DNA of 64,000 nt from Artemisia argyi (GCA_030686995.1 CM060680.1:202045322-202109321), one strand, 5' to 3'; counted from the first letter of the stretch, positions 1 through 11,599 are shown. Numbers and translations: made by a program. The notes: generated by a model not told the origin, from the sequence alone.

Positions 1-2
1 TG

Positions 3-308
3 CAGGCACTTGACAATCGATGCCCAGCTGCCGAACAAGTTCTAGTGGACTGGGTCAAACCGTATTTGGATGACGGTAGAAAAATAAAAAACATTATGGA
101 CCCAAGGCTTGAAGGAAGATACCCTGCAAAAGCCGCAAGCAGTGTTGCTCAATTAGCCCTCACGTGTCTTGTGTCTCAACAAGAAATGCGACCGTCAATG
201 AAAGAAGCGGTTGCCACACTAGAACGACTCGAAGACATCAAAGAAAAGCCAAAAGTACCTAGAATACATAATTCAAGTTCTTGTTCGCCTTATAAATATG
301 GTCATTAA
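3..308 (+). CDS. Receptor-like cytoplasmic kinase (RLCK VII/PBL type), C-terminal fragment
   Basis: Seen: the reading frame is open from base 3, the window edge, to a TAA at 306-308, giving about 101 codons with the 5' part outside the window. The stretch LVDWVKPYLDD, then IMDPRLEGRYP, then ALTCLVSQQEMRPSM matches the last kinase subdomains (X-XI) of PBS1-like kinases, including the conserved Arg of the RPSM motif. A short basic, Ser-rich tail (KPKVPRIHNSSSCSPYKYGH) follows. Known for the family: these kinases act at the plasma membrane, relaying signals from receptor kinases to immune and developmental outputs. The catalytic loop and any N-terminal acylation site lie outside the window. No stop or frameshift is seen, so this looks like an intact host gene end. 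Which PBL member it is cannot be told. Confidence 0.88.
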   Translation, partial: QALDNRCPAAEQVLVDWVKPYLDDGRKIKNIMDPRLEGRYPAKAASSVAQLALTCLVSQQEMRPSMKEAVATLERLEDIKEKPKVPRIHNSSSCSPYKYGH

Positions 309-1173
309 CCTTTGCATCATCGTTCACCGCTTCATGTTAAAGTATACGTAAACCAAGACTCGCCAAAAGGTTTATGATACATTGATACCTATTAGTATCA
401 GTTTTCTTGTTGGTAATTATCTAGTTGTGGATTTAACGTAGATATTAAGATAAGTAGTTATATGTTATGTATTTTTGTGAAGGTGACAATATATTTCTAT
501 CTTGTTTATTCCGTTACAGATTATTACATTTTTCCGTTATAGTGTATGGTAAAAGTCAGAAATTTTTGTTGGTAAAAACAAAATAGAACTTATAAAAAAA
601 ATTGGAGACACTGATCACTTGATCTAATAAAACTAACACTTGTTTTAATGAAAAATATGGTAAAAAATATTGAATGACAATTGATGGTTATAAAATATAC
701 TAATGGAAATTAACTTGAGTAGTTAATTCATGGTCAAATTTAACCACAAAATTGATTGCGTGTTCATAAGCCATTTGTGCGAGTCATTATTCGACAGTTA
801 TTTTCTTAATCTCCATTCCCTATAAATGAAAGCTATACTCTCATTCCCAATACACCAAAAATATAGAACTCATACATTCCTCCTCTCCTTTCCGTTATCA
901 TGTGGGTTTCTTGTGTATCCGTTTCTTAATAGAGGGAAGGCATGTTTTGGTTCGCCAAGATAACTCGTTTGTGCTAACGAGGTTATCTGTTGTTGTTGTA
1001 TCCTGGGAGATCGATAGACGTCAATGATTTCTCAAGCACCGTGGAGATGATGAATATGTCTTAAGGAAAGTGTGAGCATCACACGCCTCAACATTTTCCT
1101 TATTCGTGTTTTTGAGTCTTAACAATTAAACGTATGGTATTGTTTTCTATACATTATGCTTATCATTTTATTA
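309..1173. other. A/T-rich 3' flank of the kinase gene; possible old LTR piece
   Basis: No coding region is seen. A TATA-like box (CTATAAATG, about 819-827) is followed by a stretch at 830-1140 that reads like the R/U5 part of an old Copia-type LTR: a pyrimidine-rich leader, then text around CTGGGAGATCGATAGACGTC. No paired LTR, primer site or target duplication is seen, so this is only a suggestion. Confidence 0.3.
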
Positions 1174-1370
1174 CTACCTCCGTCTCAAAAATATTGTCCA
1201 TATTTTTATTTTGGGATGTCTCAAAATAATTGTTTACTTTCTCTTTTAAGTAAAAACTAGAGAATATAGTAGGAGAATATTCTCTTTGAGTGGTTAAAAA
1301 TTAAAATGTCCCCACTTTTATTAAACTTTGTAATTTTTGTCTCCTGACAATTATTTTGAGACGAACGAAG
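1174..1370. mobile_element. Stowaway-like MITE (about 197 bp)
   Basis: Seen: the left end CTACCTCCGTCTCAAAA and the right end TTTTGAGACGAACGAAG are inverted repeats, flanked on both sides by TA (1172-1173 and 1371-1372). Internal text such as CTCAAAATAATTGTTTAC repeats the end motif. The TA duplication and the CTCCGTCTCAAAA-type terminus are the signature of Stowaway MITEs, which Tc1/mariner transposases mobilise. It lies just beyond the kinase gene. Confidence 0.7.
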
Positions 1371-1610
1371 TATTCATTTGTCTCTAATAGCAATACGGTA
1401 TATACCTATAACAATCTTAAGACAGATTTTTTGTTGCTATTAGAGGTGGCTGTTGATACGTTTGAAATAACAAAATATAATAATTGATTTTGGCATAAAA
1501 CAATCTCATGATTTGTCTCTTTGAGGAAAATGAACTGTTTTGGATGCAAGTTTTTATGTAGGCATATTTTCTAATGAAATACGGAGTATATGGGTACTGA
1601 TAATACTAGT

Positions 1611-1785
1611 AACAGTTATGGCGTATTTAATATTTGTAGCGTGAATTAATATTGTTGGAATTTATGTTTGATGACAGTTATGGCATATTTAATATTTGCA
1701 GTTTGAATTTTTTCACACTACACATAATCGACTTTGTTTCATATAGTGTGAATTAATAGTGTTGGAGTTGATGTTTGAATTAACA
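1611..1785. repeat. Local imperfect duplication in intergenic DNA
   Basis: The block from ACAGTTATGG at 1613 recurs at about 1674 (ACAGTTATGGCATATTTAAT). Part of it (GTGAATTAATA-TGTTGGA) recurs again near 1748. These look like two or three decayed copies of a unit of about 60-70 bp. No function is evident. The rest of 1371-2034 is A/T-rich with nothing recognisable. Confidence 0.5.
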
Positions 1786-2034
1786 TGTGAACTGCAAGGT
1801 ACATTAGAAAATGTTACGTCTACCGTTCAAAAAAAAGAAAATGTTACATCTATGTAAATTAATACTTTCATTAATTGAAATTTATTTGCGTTAATATTGA
1901 TGTCTGTTATCCAATAAATATTTGAAGGATTATGGTAAATGATCGGTTTGGCTTTGAATAGTAATATGTAACAGGGAAATAATAAGTGGGCCTTTTCAAT
2001 TGTTTGATTATGAAACAGTATTTAATAGGGGTGG

Positions 2035-2484
2035 TGATAATGTACCCTTCGCTCTGATAACGAACGTTACCGTCACTTTGGTACTTAGCTTACCATTTGT
2101 ACAAAGGGTAATGATGTACCCTCCTAAAGGATGGAGCCTACACCTTCGTCCTACACATAATTGTGGCGTAAAGTCATTCATAATGGTTACCGCAAGGAAA
2201 TCCGCCAACCTTCACCCAAAGCACTAATAGTGTCTAACCTCCGTCACTGTTTGAAGGGTCCTCCATCACTGTTCGAAGGGGGCCTTCGAAGGGGTCCTCC
2301 ATCACTGTTCGAAGGGGTCCTCCATCACTGTTTGAAGGGGTCCTCCATCACTGTTCGGAGGAGGCCTCCGTCCCTCTTCGGAGGAGCCTAATTCATGACA
2401 TGGTCTTACCCACGTCCCCTCTTTCTTCTTAACTCCCCCGTTAATCCAGTAAGAGTGGGGCATTAAGCCCTAGCGGTTACCACA
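2035..2484 (+). repeat. Element C 5' LTR, first part
   Basis: About 450 bp from TGATAATGTACCC to the CCACA target duplication (2480-2484) of element B. It matches the C 3' LTR at 24084-24418 nearly base for base over its first 330 bp. Its right part (2396-2484) is homologous, in opposite orientation, to the LTR of B, showing that B and C belong to related families. Confidence 0.8.
2241..2392 (+). repeat. About 24-bp minisatellite in the C LTR
   Basis: Repeated units of the form GGTCCTCCATCACTGTTCGA are seen five to six times. Some units carry a self-complementary CCTTCGAAGG or GGAGGCCTCC. The same array occurs in the 3' LTR at about 24294-24418, so it predates insertion of this copy. Confidence 0.75.
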
Positions 2485-3093
2485 TGATTGTACAATAATT
2501 CGCACTACCATGCCTTCGATGGTGATCAAAGGAAATGAGGGGTGTTGTGATTACGCCAAGCTTGGATATAATCTAAAATAAGAAATACTAAAACACTACG
2601 TTAAGTGATTGCGCAGGGGTTGGACCCTGCGAACCACCTCCAGCGTGTGAATAAGTGATCGGTATGAGAGTTTAAGTGTAAATGTAGTAAAGTAAGGTGA
2701 GAGAGATTGCATACCAGATTTGTCATCGTCCAGGACTATTTATAGGTGAAGAAAACGGTCCTGGAGAGTGGTCCCATGATTTGTGGTAACCGCTAGGGTT
2801 TAGTGTCCCACTCCTCCTGGTTTAGCGGGGGAGCTAAAGAGAAATAGGAGACGTGGGTAAGACTTGGTCTCACCAATATTTGGACTTGGCATCGTTCCAT
2901 CCTTAAAACTTATCAAGAGATACCTCGAAGGGCTTAATCCTTCGATTGGCGAATTCCCACTTGGTAACTAGATCATTGATGATTAGTTTTACGCCAAAGA
3001 AAGTTTAAGGAGGCTAGCCAGAGCCTTCGATTATGTAGGTTGCGATCAGACTCGAAGGGAGATCCTTCGAGCTAATCGAAGGGTACATCATCA
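2485..3093 (-). repeat. Element B 3' LTR (609 bp)
   Basis: It runs, on the + strand, from TGATTGTACAAT to GTACATCATCA. A G-rich polypurine tract (read on the - strand as ACTGGGGGGCTTGA) lies directly inside it at about 3094-3106. It matches the interrupted right LTR apart from substitutions and an about 30-bp indel near 2773. Confidence 0.85.
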
Positions 3094-3331
3094 AGCCCCC
3101 CAGTTAGAAGTTAGATATGCGCACAAGAATATGTGGCTTTCAACTCTATCATAGTTCACTTCTTTCACCATATCCTCGAAAATCAGATAAGATGAATTTT
3201 TGAAATACAAAGATGCATTAAATGCTCATGCTTATAACTTATCCGTTGAACAGAAGAATGTAACGGCATAATTATCGGGTAAGCTCAACCATCTTTCAAA
3301 ATTTAAAGTGTTGAGTAGATATAATTATGAG

Positions 3332-3344
3332 TAATATAAATACC
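3332..3344 (+). promoter_or_regulatory. TATA box for the antisense gene of element B
   Basis: TAATATAAATACC lies about 140 bp upstream of the ATG at 3482, followed by a pyrimidine-rich leader. Its position and orientation suit transcription of the + strand gene from inside element B. Inferred from sequence only. Confidence 0.45.
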
Positions 3345-3481
3345 GGTGCACTCTAAAATTCTAAATCACAACTTTTTCCTCTGCAACTTTCACAAAGCTG
3401 TGACGTATTTATCTGCAACAATCAAAAGGTAAACTTTTCCCTCCCCTTGTAGTTAGGCCCTTTAGGTATTAACAGTTAGCC

Positions 3482-5942
3482 ATGAGCATGGATGTTAAAC
3501 GCATTATAAGACAACAAAAATGTACTCTTTCAAGAGAAGCCCTAGCCCTCTTTCTAGATGATTACCCAATACCCAAGCAACATAAAGTTATTCTCCCAAA
3601 AAATAGTCAGAGCATCTATGACGCTCCAAAAGGGTATGTGGGTCTGTATACTCATGCCTTTACCCGGTCAAATCTAAGAATACCCCTGCACCCATTGTTT
3701 CTAGAGTTGCTACAATATTATGAGGTGCATATTTCAAGGTTTAATCCGTTTAGACTAGCCAAACTTACCACCTACATAGTAATGTGTAAGGCATATGGGT
3801 ATGAGCCCACACTAAATGTGCTTCGAGGCTTCCTTAACATGTGTCCCGGGGGAGACTGGTTGACACTGTCAAAGAGGAATGATGAAAATGTGCCTGTGCT
3901 AATCACCAAACCTTTCACAAATATAACAAACTGGAAAGGGAAATTCTTTTATGTACAAGATACAATCATACCTCCGGGGTATCCAGCACTCTTGAATGAA
4001 GCATTCCGTTTCGACCGTAAGAAATTCAATGATCAACTTCCCCTCAATGTTCGAGACGAACCACTTTATCAACGTCTTGCCAGACACCCCATTGATGTGC
4101 AAACCTTTCCAGAACCCATCCTCTTTATGGCTGGTCTTGTGGACCATTAGGAAGGATCTCCTTTGTCACCAGAAATCCATTGTGATGGCCAGAGTATGTA
4201 TATGCAACTTATCATAAATGAATAACATATCTAATTATATTTATGTATCTGTTTATATTGCAGTAATGGCATTCAGGAACTTCGTCGTAACTGATGGTGC
4301 AAAGGAAGCTAGCTTCATTCCCAGGGATCCTAAAGAATTCAGCTACGGGGTGGGTTCCCCTTCAGCCTCAGTCAAGAATAATGACGTGGATGCCATGGTA
4401 CTGGAGCCAGCGGCATTAGTTGAAGAGGTGATTCCCCTTAATGCTGAGGAGGTGCCTTTGGCAATCGAAGCCTTTCCTGATGTAGAGATCCTTTCCTCCG
4501 ATGATGTCCCCATGACGTATGTCGGTACCTCTGGTATAGCTGACAGGGTTCGTGAAAGGAAAGGAACGGAAATGAAGGCTTCGAAGCCTTCAATCAAGAG
4601 GAAACTTGACATACCCACTCTCTTATCCAGAGCTTCAAAGAAGAAGAATCCCAAGATAAGGTTACTGCTGCCATACCCTCCGAAGGTTCGGATGATGAAG
4701 ACATTCATGGTAAGAGCTCACTATGACCTATATACTTCTACAAAATTAATTGAAAGCTTCAAACCGCTCCTAATTCGACAATGTGCAGGTTTATCGAACA
4801 CTAAGGAACTCCCCAACTCTCAAGCTTGCCACCAATTGGTTGAAGGTGTTATTTCAAGCCGCTGGAAGGGAGCCCTTGAAAATATGTCAATAGAGCAGCT
4901 ATGTGATCTTCACGACAAAAGCTACACAAGGCAAGTTGTTCTAGATAACCATCTTAACAGCCGAACAAGAGAATTGATACAGACTATTAAAAATTCTAAA
5001 GAAGAGTTAAATGTAGTTCTGGCTCGAGAAGAACATAGGCAGCAGTTGATCACTGACTTGAAGTCAAAGTGTGACAGGGCTACGGAGGATATTGAGAAGA
5101 ATCCCATTGTGCAAGATCTTCGATCCAACGTCATGAAGCTTTCCACTCGACTAAAGGAAGCCCCAGCTGAGTGTGGTAGGCTCAAAATGGAGGAGGCCAA
5201 AGCGATTAGGCTAAAAGAGAGAGTATCTGTGCTTGAGTCGAAGTGTGCAAGTCTTAAATCTGAAAAGAACAGACTCATGGAGCAAAAAACCAAGTTGCAA
5301 CAGGAGACGGATGCTCTAAACCTTCGATGTGAAAGTCTTCAAAAAGATAGGGCAGATGTGGTGGCCAAGGTTATTCCTTGCATTGCTATGGAGTTGTACC
5401 ATAGTGATGAGGTCGGACAAGTGGTGGCCAACTTGGTGAATGTTGCCATATTCCATGGGAAATGTACTACCCTGGAAGAGATTTCTAAAACTGGGAAGCT
5501 TAGCAACAGCAGGAGAAACCTTTTCTAACCTCAGCTTCTAAGGCTTTAGCAGACGACCGGCTTTCGACTTTTTGAAGGGAGTTCTAACGATCGTAGCGTA
5601 GGCCTAGCTGGGAACTCAATGAGACTTTCCATCTCGAGGCTACAAGCTACCAACACTTTAATACAAACAAAAACAGAAATCGGAATTCGTGGGGCCCGAG
5701 GCCTGTCGAAGGTTCCTTACTATCGTCCTTCACATGGAAAGGAATATGATGTTGCCAGTAATGCGTTCGCTTTGGCATACTTTCCCTTTCTTTCGAAGGT
5801 TACCAAAGATCCGAAAGCTTCTGTTGAAAAGCTGCTGTCGAAGAAGCCTAGTAGGATTCGGCCATCTTCTCCAAGTAGGAAGGCCTCTGGTGTGAAGTTT
5901 CCCTCTCGTCAAGAAGATCCCTCCTTATCAAAGAACGCATAA
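3482..5942 (+). pseudogene. Spliced antisense gene of element B (gypsy-type transposon domain plus coiled coil), broken
   Basis: Seen: exon 1 (3482-4193) encodes a globular domain with GLYTHAFTRSNLRIPLH and LLQYYEVHISRFNPF. I recognise this as the putative gypsy-type transposon domain (Pfam Transposase_28 family). A TAG at 4148-4150 interrupts it where Trp is expected. Intron 1 (4194-4263, GTATGT..TTGCAG) joins codons in frame to MAFRNF. An acidic linker follows, with a one-base frame slip near 4640 in an AAG/GAA run. Intron 2 (4710-4788, GTAAGA..GTGCAG) restores the conserved frame (DEDIH-GLSNTKELP). Then come about 240 codons of coiled coil to 5528, with stops at 5526-5528 and 5547-5549, and a conserved tail (YRPSHGKEYDVASNAFALAY) to 5942. 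Known: such genes lie antisense and downstream of pol in Tat elements, and their role is unknown. Confidence 0.7.
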
Positions 5943-6553
5943 ATACTGCCTTGTTGGCAATGGTTTATCCCGAGGGTGGTTTGTACCCTCCGAATATGTT
6001 TTTTCTTTGCTACTTTGATTTATAGGATGTTTGCTTATTTGTTATCTACTTGCCATAGGATGTTCTTTTCATTTATCCTTCGATTATATGATTCTCTTCT
6101 CTCAACGTTATTTATTAACGTTAATATACAACCTAAGGTTACTGTAGTTGAGTATCCTTATTGTGTGTATTTTGAACCAAGAAGCAATCGTATAATTTAA
6201 TTGCTGACAGAGGGTTGCGACCCACTCCATCTTTATCCTTATAGTCATAGGGCTTCGAATGCCCATAGACGTTTTAGGAAAGTCAATGTGAATTATAATG
6301 GATGTCATGTACAAGACATAAGTAGCATCCTTCGAACATTGAGACTTGTAGTACTTGGCTGAATAAATCTTTGTTGTAAAAAACGAAACAAGAGATTTAA
6401 GGGAAATACATTGTATCATTAATTGGGTAGGTAGGATTACATCATTTTATGAAATCAATACTAAGACGCCTACCATTAATGCTTCTTTCCCCGAATGAGA
6501 AGAGTTCGATACATAAATTTGAAATAAACAAATTCTCTGAAAGGTTGTAAGTT
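5943..6553. other. Non-coding spacer between the antisense gene and integrase of B
   Basis: No gene is seen. The stretch at about 6100-6480 is conserved, in inverse orientation, with 22725-23165 of element C. It includes a run around ATATTAACGTTAATA and a G-rich phrase near GGGTCGCRACCC. Conservation between two elements of unlike coding content suggests a cis-acting element function, or the shared 3' end of both antisense and sense transcripts. Confidence 0.5.
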
Positions 6554-7513
6554 TTATATGTAAAACTTACGAAGGTTGGTGCCATTCCATGTCCTGTCAA
6601 CTTCTTCTCCAAATATTGTTGCTAACTTATAGGCTCCGTTACCGTAGGCTTCAGCTAGTACGTAAGGTCCCTCCCATGTTGGTCCCAACTTCCCTTGGTA
6701 TTCGGCTTTGCTTGTGCTGTTAAGGCGAAGGACATATTCGCCTGGTTTGAAGCTCGAGGGCCGAACCCTGCTGTTGTAATATTTTTCTAACTTTTGCTTG
6801 TCCGTAGCTTCTCTGATGGAGGCTATTTCTCTTCGTTCTTCGAGTAAATCTAGATTCTCTCGAAGCTTTTCCTCGTTTTCTGATACTTCGAAGTCCATAA
6901 TGCGCTTCGTTTCCACGCTTATCTCTGATGGGATGACAGCTTATGTGCCATAAGTGAGGCTGAAAGGTGTTTCCCCGTGACTCGACTTGGGATGTGTCCT
7001 ATGAGCCCAGAGAACTTGGGGTAATTCGTCCACCCACCCTTGGTGACTTCGTCCTAGCCTTCTTTCTATACCGTTGATAATGTCTCTGTTGGTAACTTCT
7101 ACTTGACCATTACCTTGAGGGTGGTACACGGATGTGAATGATTGCTTGATTTTTAAACAATTGCAAAAAGTAGGAAATACCCCTTCGGCAAATTGCTTCC
7201 CATTGTCAGAGATGATGATGTGAGGGACTCCGAAGCGACAAACGATGTGTTCCCATACGAATTTCTCCATGTGTCTGCCTGTCACAGATGCCAAAGGCTT
7301 GGCTTCAACCCATTTGGTGAAGTAGTCGATGGCTACGACCAAAAACTTCACTCCTGGTGCTACTGTCAAAGGTCCTACTATGTCAATTCCCCATTGGGAA
7401 AAAGGCCACGCAGATGTGTCAGAGGTCATGTCTTGTTTCGGTAGTCTTGGGACCTTCGAGTGGATCTGACACGCCTCGCATTTATGTATTATTTCCATTG
7501 CATCCCTGTGCAT
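6554..7513 (-). pseudogene. Element B integrase (catalytic core and C-terminal region), interrupted
   Basis: Seen on the - strand: the zinc-finger end (HKCEACQIH), then WGIDIVGPL with the first Asp, SDNGKQFAEG with the second Asp, and HPQGNGQVEVTNRD with the catalytic Glu, so the DDE triad is complete. The core ends SLTYGT followed by a TAA at 6941-6943, where related proteins read GTEAV. The same frame then continues to 6554 with the C-terminal module (GPTWEGPYVLAEAYGNGAYKL), a GPY/F-type motif. Role: inserts element cDNA into the genome. The single nonsense codon separates the core from the C-terminal domain. A separate gene is ruled out by the collinear RT upstream. Confidence 0.82.
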
Positions 7514-8160
7514 TGATGGCTAGTAGTACCCCAACTTCATAATTTTAGAGACAACGGAGCGGGGTCCTGCGTGTAGACTGCACGATCCTTCATGAACTTC
7601 ATTGATTATGTTTGTAGCCTACTTAGGTCCGACACAACGAAGCCATGGGGATAGGAAGGATCGTCTGTAGAGGTAGTCTCCTATTATCCTGTATTGAGGA
7701 GCTTTGATTCTGACTTTTCTTGCTAGCTTTGGATCTTCCGGTAGAATGCCACTTATTAAGTACTCCCTTATCGGAGTCATCCAATTAGTTTCTTCCTCAG
7801 ATATTATATCGGATACTTCCTTCCTTTGGATAGATCTTTCAGCTAACACCTCAACTAGGACTTCTTTCGTTAAGTGAGCGAAGGCCATTGAGGCTAACTT
7901 ACTTAACGCATCTGCCTTCTTGTTTTGGTTCCTTCGGACGTGCTCAATGGTGTAGGATTCAAATCCCTGTAGGATTTCTTTTGCTTTATCTAGGTATTGT
8001 TTGATAGCGGACTGCCTTGCCTCATAGGAGCCTTTTGATTGGCGACCAGCTGTGAGTCAATGAAAATCGAAAGGTTGCGTACGTCCATGTCTTTAGCTAG
8101 GCGTAGGCCTGCTAACAAAGCTTCGTATTCTGCTTCGTTGTTGGTTGCCTCAAATTCAAA
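7514..8160 (-). pseudogene. Element B second (archaeal-type) RNase H end and integrase zinc-finger linker, broken
   Basis: Directly after a TGA at 8161-8163 the RT frame continues with FEFEATNNEAEYEALLAGL, then SIFIDSQLVAN. These are the Glu- and Asp-bearing motifs of the extra RNase H found in Tat elements. Further on, 7619-7888 encodes NWMTPIREYLISGILPED and PQYRIIGDYLYRRSF, the usual bridge to integrase. Stops and frame changes separate the blocks, for example around 8040 and 7620. Confidence 0.7.
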
Positions 8161-9708
8161 TCACAGTGCATAAGTGTATTCTTTTCCTTCTGGGTTGACT
8201 AACATCAACCCTACCCCTGAACCGTCGGAGCTTGAGGCTTCATCTGTGAATAACTTCCAGTTATCCTCTACTTTCGAAGGCCTCTTCTTGGGAGTTTCCT
8301 TATCATTTCCTGGCTCTGAAGGAGTTTCAGCGAGGAAGTCTGCGAGTATCTGACCTTTTATGCAGTTTCGCCCCTTGTATTCTATTTCATGTTCCCCCAA
8401 TTCGATGGCCAATTTAGATACCCTCCCCGATTTCTCGGGCTTCGATAATATTTGTTTGATGGGCTTATCAGTTAATACCGTGATTGGGTGAGCTTGAAAG
8501 TACCTTCGGAGGCGTCTTGCTGTGTGGACTAGGGCAAGAATTATCCTTTCCAATTCTGGGTAATTTAATTCAGATCCTTGCAAAACCCGACTAACAAAGT
8601 AGATCGGAACTTGCCTCTTCTCTCTTTCTGCTAGGAGTACTGCGCTAATACTTTCATGTGACGCTGCGATGTACATATACAGTACTTCTCCATTAATTGG
8701 GGCTGTGAGTGTTGGCAGGATTTTCATGAACTCCTTCAACTTTTGAAAGGCGGCTTCAGCTTCGATACTCCAGTGGAAAGTCTTCTTACCCATACATCCT
8801 TTAAGGGTCTTAAAGAACGGTAGTGATCGATCTACACCCTTTGACAAAAACCTACTCATTGCTGCCAGCTTTCCATTAAGGCTTTGTACCTCCTTCAATG
8901 TCTTTGGGGCTTGCAGATCAGTGATAGCTTTCACTTTTGAAGGGTTTGCCTTGATTCCTTGCTTTGTGATCAAGTGCCCCAGGAATTGCCCCTCTTCGAC
9001 ATCGAACGAGCATTTCTTCGGATTGAGCTTCATATTTATGGCTCTGAGCTGGTTGAAGGTTTCTTGAATGTCGGAGAGTAGGTCTTCCTCTGTCCTACTC
9101 TTTATGACCATGTCGTCAACATATGCCTCCAAATTCCTTCCTATCTGTTTATTGAAGGCCTTGTCCACCAAACGCTGGTAGGTTGCCCCTGCATTTTTCA
9201 AACAGAAGGGCATCTTCTTATAGCAATAGACGCCCTTTCCCGTGTAGAAGGCCATTTTCTCCTCGTCTTCTACTGCCATTTGTATCTGATGGTATCCCTT
9301 GTAAGCGTCTAAAAAGCATTTTAGACGAAACCCTGATAAGGACTCTACCTTCCAATCTATTTCTGGGAGGGGGTAACAATCCTTTGGACACGCTTTATTG
9401 ATGTCAGTAAAATCAATGCACATACGCCATCCTCCGTCACTTTTCTTTACCATAACTGGATTGGCCACCCACGTTTGGTATTTGACCTCTCTGAGTATAC
9501 ATGCCTGTACTAATTCGTCTACTTCTTTGCAGGCTGCAGCGTTTCTCTCCGGCGCAAGGCTCCGGCGCTTTTGTTTCATAGGCTCAATGTGCTTGAACTC
9601 ATTGAGTTTGTGTTCCGTTCTGAAAGGCTTACCATCGATCATGAGACTTCTCGGAACTCCCGTCATATCGGAGTATGTCCATGCGAAGATATCTTTGTTG
9701 TCCTTCAA
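8161..9708 (-). pseudogene. Element B reverse transcriptase and RNase H
   Basis: Seen: a 515-codon open stretch. It contains DGGWRMCIDFTDINKACPKD, the catalytic YVDDM motif (about 9105-9120), an RNase H with TDKPIKQILSKPEKSGR and EYKGRNCIKGQILADFLAE, and the start of a second RNase H (LFTDEASSSDGSGVGLML). Known: KACPKD and a second RNase H after ADFI/ADFL place this in the Tat lineage (Tat, Ogre, Retand and relatives). Role: copies element RNA into DNA. The frame ends in TGA at 8161-8163, where a CGA codon fits the family, so it looks like a C-to-T change. The start is offset by one base from the protease frame near 9715, a second lesion. Confidence 0.88.
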
Positions 9709-10475
9709 GAGTTGTTTAAGGCTTGCCTTGAAGGTGGCAGGGAGTTGTCTTCCAATTCTACCGTTTGCTCCAGATGGAGCTCGTTTATCACAATACGCTC
9801 TTCGGCATCCCCGCAGCTCAAGATAGCCTTCGGAGGCTCCTGGGGATTTTCTTTAATCTTCTTTCCCGCCTCTGGTGTCCCTTTCTTGTTGTAATTGGAT
9901 AGTACGGTCCCTATCCCATTGGTTGTTTGGAACTTAATTGCTGCGTGTATAGTGGATACCACAATGCCCATCTTCTGCATGGCGGTTCTCCCTATCAATA
10001 GATTATAAGGAGAATCTGACCTTACAATTGCGAAAGTAAGGGTTTCCGTCCTTTCCAGTCGGCCTTCACCAATGGTTACGTCTAAAGGGATTTCACCTAG
10101 AGGCCATGAGTGTTCTCCTGAGAAGCCTACTAAAGGTATCTTCGAATCTACCCTTTGTAACCTTATGAAAGGTTTGAGCTTCAGGAAACAGTGCTCATAT
10201 ATGATCTCTCAAGAACTTCCGCAGTCCATGTAGGCCCTATTAACTTCTCGATTGAAAATGAGGACCTTTATGACTACAGGATCATCTGAGGAAGGTTGAC
10301 CCATTAAGGGCGGAAACGTTACTTCCCCTACATTGGGTGCTCCTTCCTCAATTTCTTTTCTTTTCTGACTCGGGCCTCCCCTGCGAACCATAAGGATTGG
10401 AGCCTCATGGACATAGCCTTTAGTGTCAGTGACCTTTTCTTTTCCCTTTCTTATACCTTTTATTAGATGTGTCAA
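9705..10475 (-). pseudogene. Element B gag end and aspartic protease, interrupted
   Basis: Seen: a C-terminal gag stretch (LTHLIKGIRKGKEKV), then a protease with the active-site phrase AYMDCGSS. A TGA at 10209-10211 follows where Cys-Glu-Ile is expected. The same frame continues EIIYEHCFLKLKP, and later NLLIGRTAMQKMGIVVSTIH, the conserved flap-distal part. The usual Thr of the D-T/S-G triplet is Cys here (D-C-G-S-S). The protease would process the gag-pol polyprotein. Confidence 0.72.
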
Positions 10476-10547
10476 TTGCCCTGATTTGACAGCTTCCTCT
10501 ATTTGCTTCTTTAATTCTCTGCAGCTGTTTGTTTCATGACCAAACTC

Positions 10548-11599
10548 CTAATGAAAGTGGCTGTACTTGGTCATATCTCGGTTCCTCCCGTTGCTTGTTA
10601 TGCGAGGAGGGAGTTCGAAAGTCCTTGCTGCCTTCTCGGTAGCCAAAATTTCCTTTGGGGACTTCGTCAAACTTTCCCATAAACCAGAGCTAGGACTCTT
10701 GTTGTATGGGGTAAACCTGTTATGGCCTTTGTGTTTGTTCTTCGGTCCCTCCCATGAAGGCGGTTTCGCTCCTTTATTGTTTTCCATTGGAGCCCCATTG
10801 GTAGATACCTCTTTGGCCTCTATCCACGTGTATGTTTTTTCCATCAGGCCTTTGTATGTTGCCGGAAGATCTGTGGATAAGAATTCCACAAGGTTCCGGT
10901 TGCGTAGGCCATGGAGGAAGCCAGAGATGCGTTGCTCTTCGTATAAGCCTAGAATTTGCAGAGTTTCGTCAGTGTACCTAGTAACGAAGTTTCTTGTGCT
11001 TTCGTTCTCCTTCTGCTTAATGTTGTGCACCGTGAGGTGCGTTCTTGTAAACTTCTTTTGTTGGCTGAAGTGAGATCGAAACTTAGCCTTCAAATCATCA
11101 AGGTTGATGATGCTTCCCGGTTTCTGCCCATTCCACCAAATACGTGCGGAATCTCGGAGGGTATATGTGAACATGTGACAGGCTACTGGCATAACCCATT
11201 TCTGCATTCTTATGGCTCCTTCGAACAAATGCAGGAAATTATCCGGATCCCCCTTCCCATCAAAGGTGCATATATGTGAAGGCATCTTTAGACCATCCGG
11301 CAAGGGATAATCTTCAATCCATCTTACAAAGGGTGTCGTAGGACCTGCGGGCTCTGCGTATGAATAGGTGTAAGGTGGTATGTTCATTGGAACATTATGG
11401 TATGGATTGTAAGGAGGGGGTACCCCTAGAGAGGTTTGATTAGTGTAGAAAGGATGAGGTGTACTAGCGTTTGGAGGGTAACCATTATACATGGTATACG
11501 GAGGGTATATCATGGGATGGTTATAGGGTGCAGCAGTTTGTGAGGAATACTGATTGCCAGGTTGCCCATTCACGGGGGGATAAAGGTTTGGAGGATAAC
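10548..11599 (-). pseudogene. Element B gag, C-terminal two thirds
   Basis: Seen: a Pro/Tyr-rich segment (NLYPPVNGQPGNQYSS), then the retrotransposon gag capsid block (LHLFEGAIRMQKW, ARIWWNGQKPGSI, FRSHFSQQKKFTRTHLTV). It ends with TKYSHFH and a TAG at 10548-10550. Beyond that stop the frame would read EFGHETNSCREL, completing a degenerate zinc-knuckle-like motif, so the stop is a lesion. The first codons of the apparent ORF (11600-11618) belong to the inserted solo LTR. The true upstream gag continues at 13195. Confidence 0.82.

Noticed and set aside
2548..2564. TGATTACGCCAAGCTTG matches the pUC19 lacZ/polylinker region, suggesting vector contamination.
   Set aside because: It sits at the same place in the LTR as GATGCCAAGTGCAAG in the homologous LTR of C (reverse of about 20332-20346), and the flanks on both sides stay LTR. 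Divergence of a natural sequence explains it. Vector sequence would continue past the match.
4343..5293. Minus-strand ORFs of about 120 codons (4343-4708 and 4922-5293).
   Set aside because: Shadows of the + strand antisense gene, whose frame, splice sites and coiled coil are conserved.
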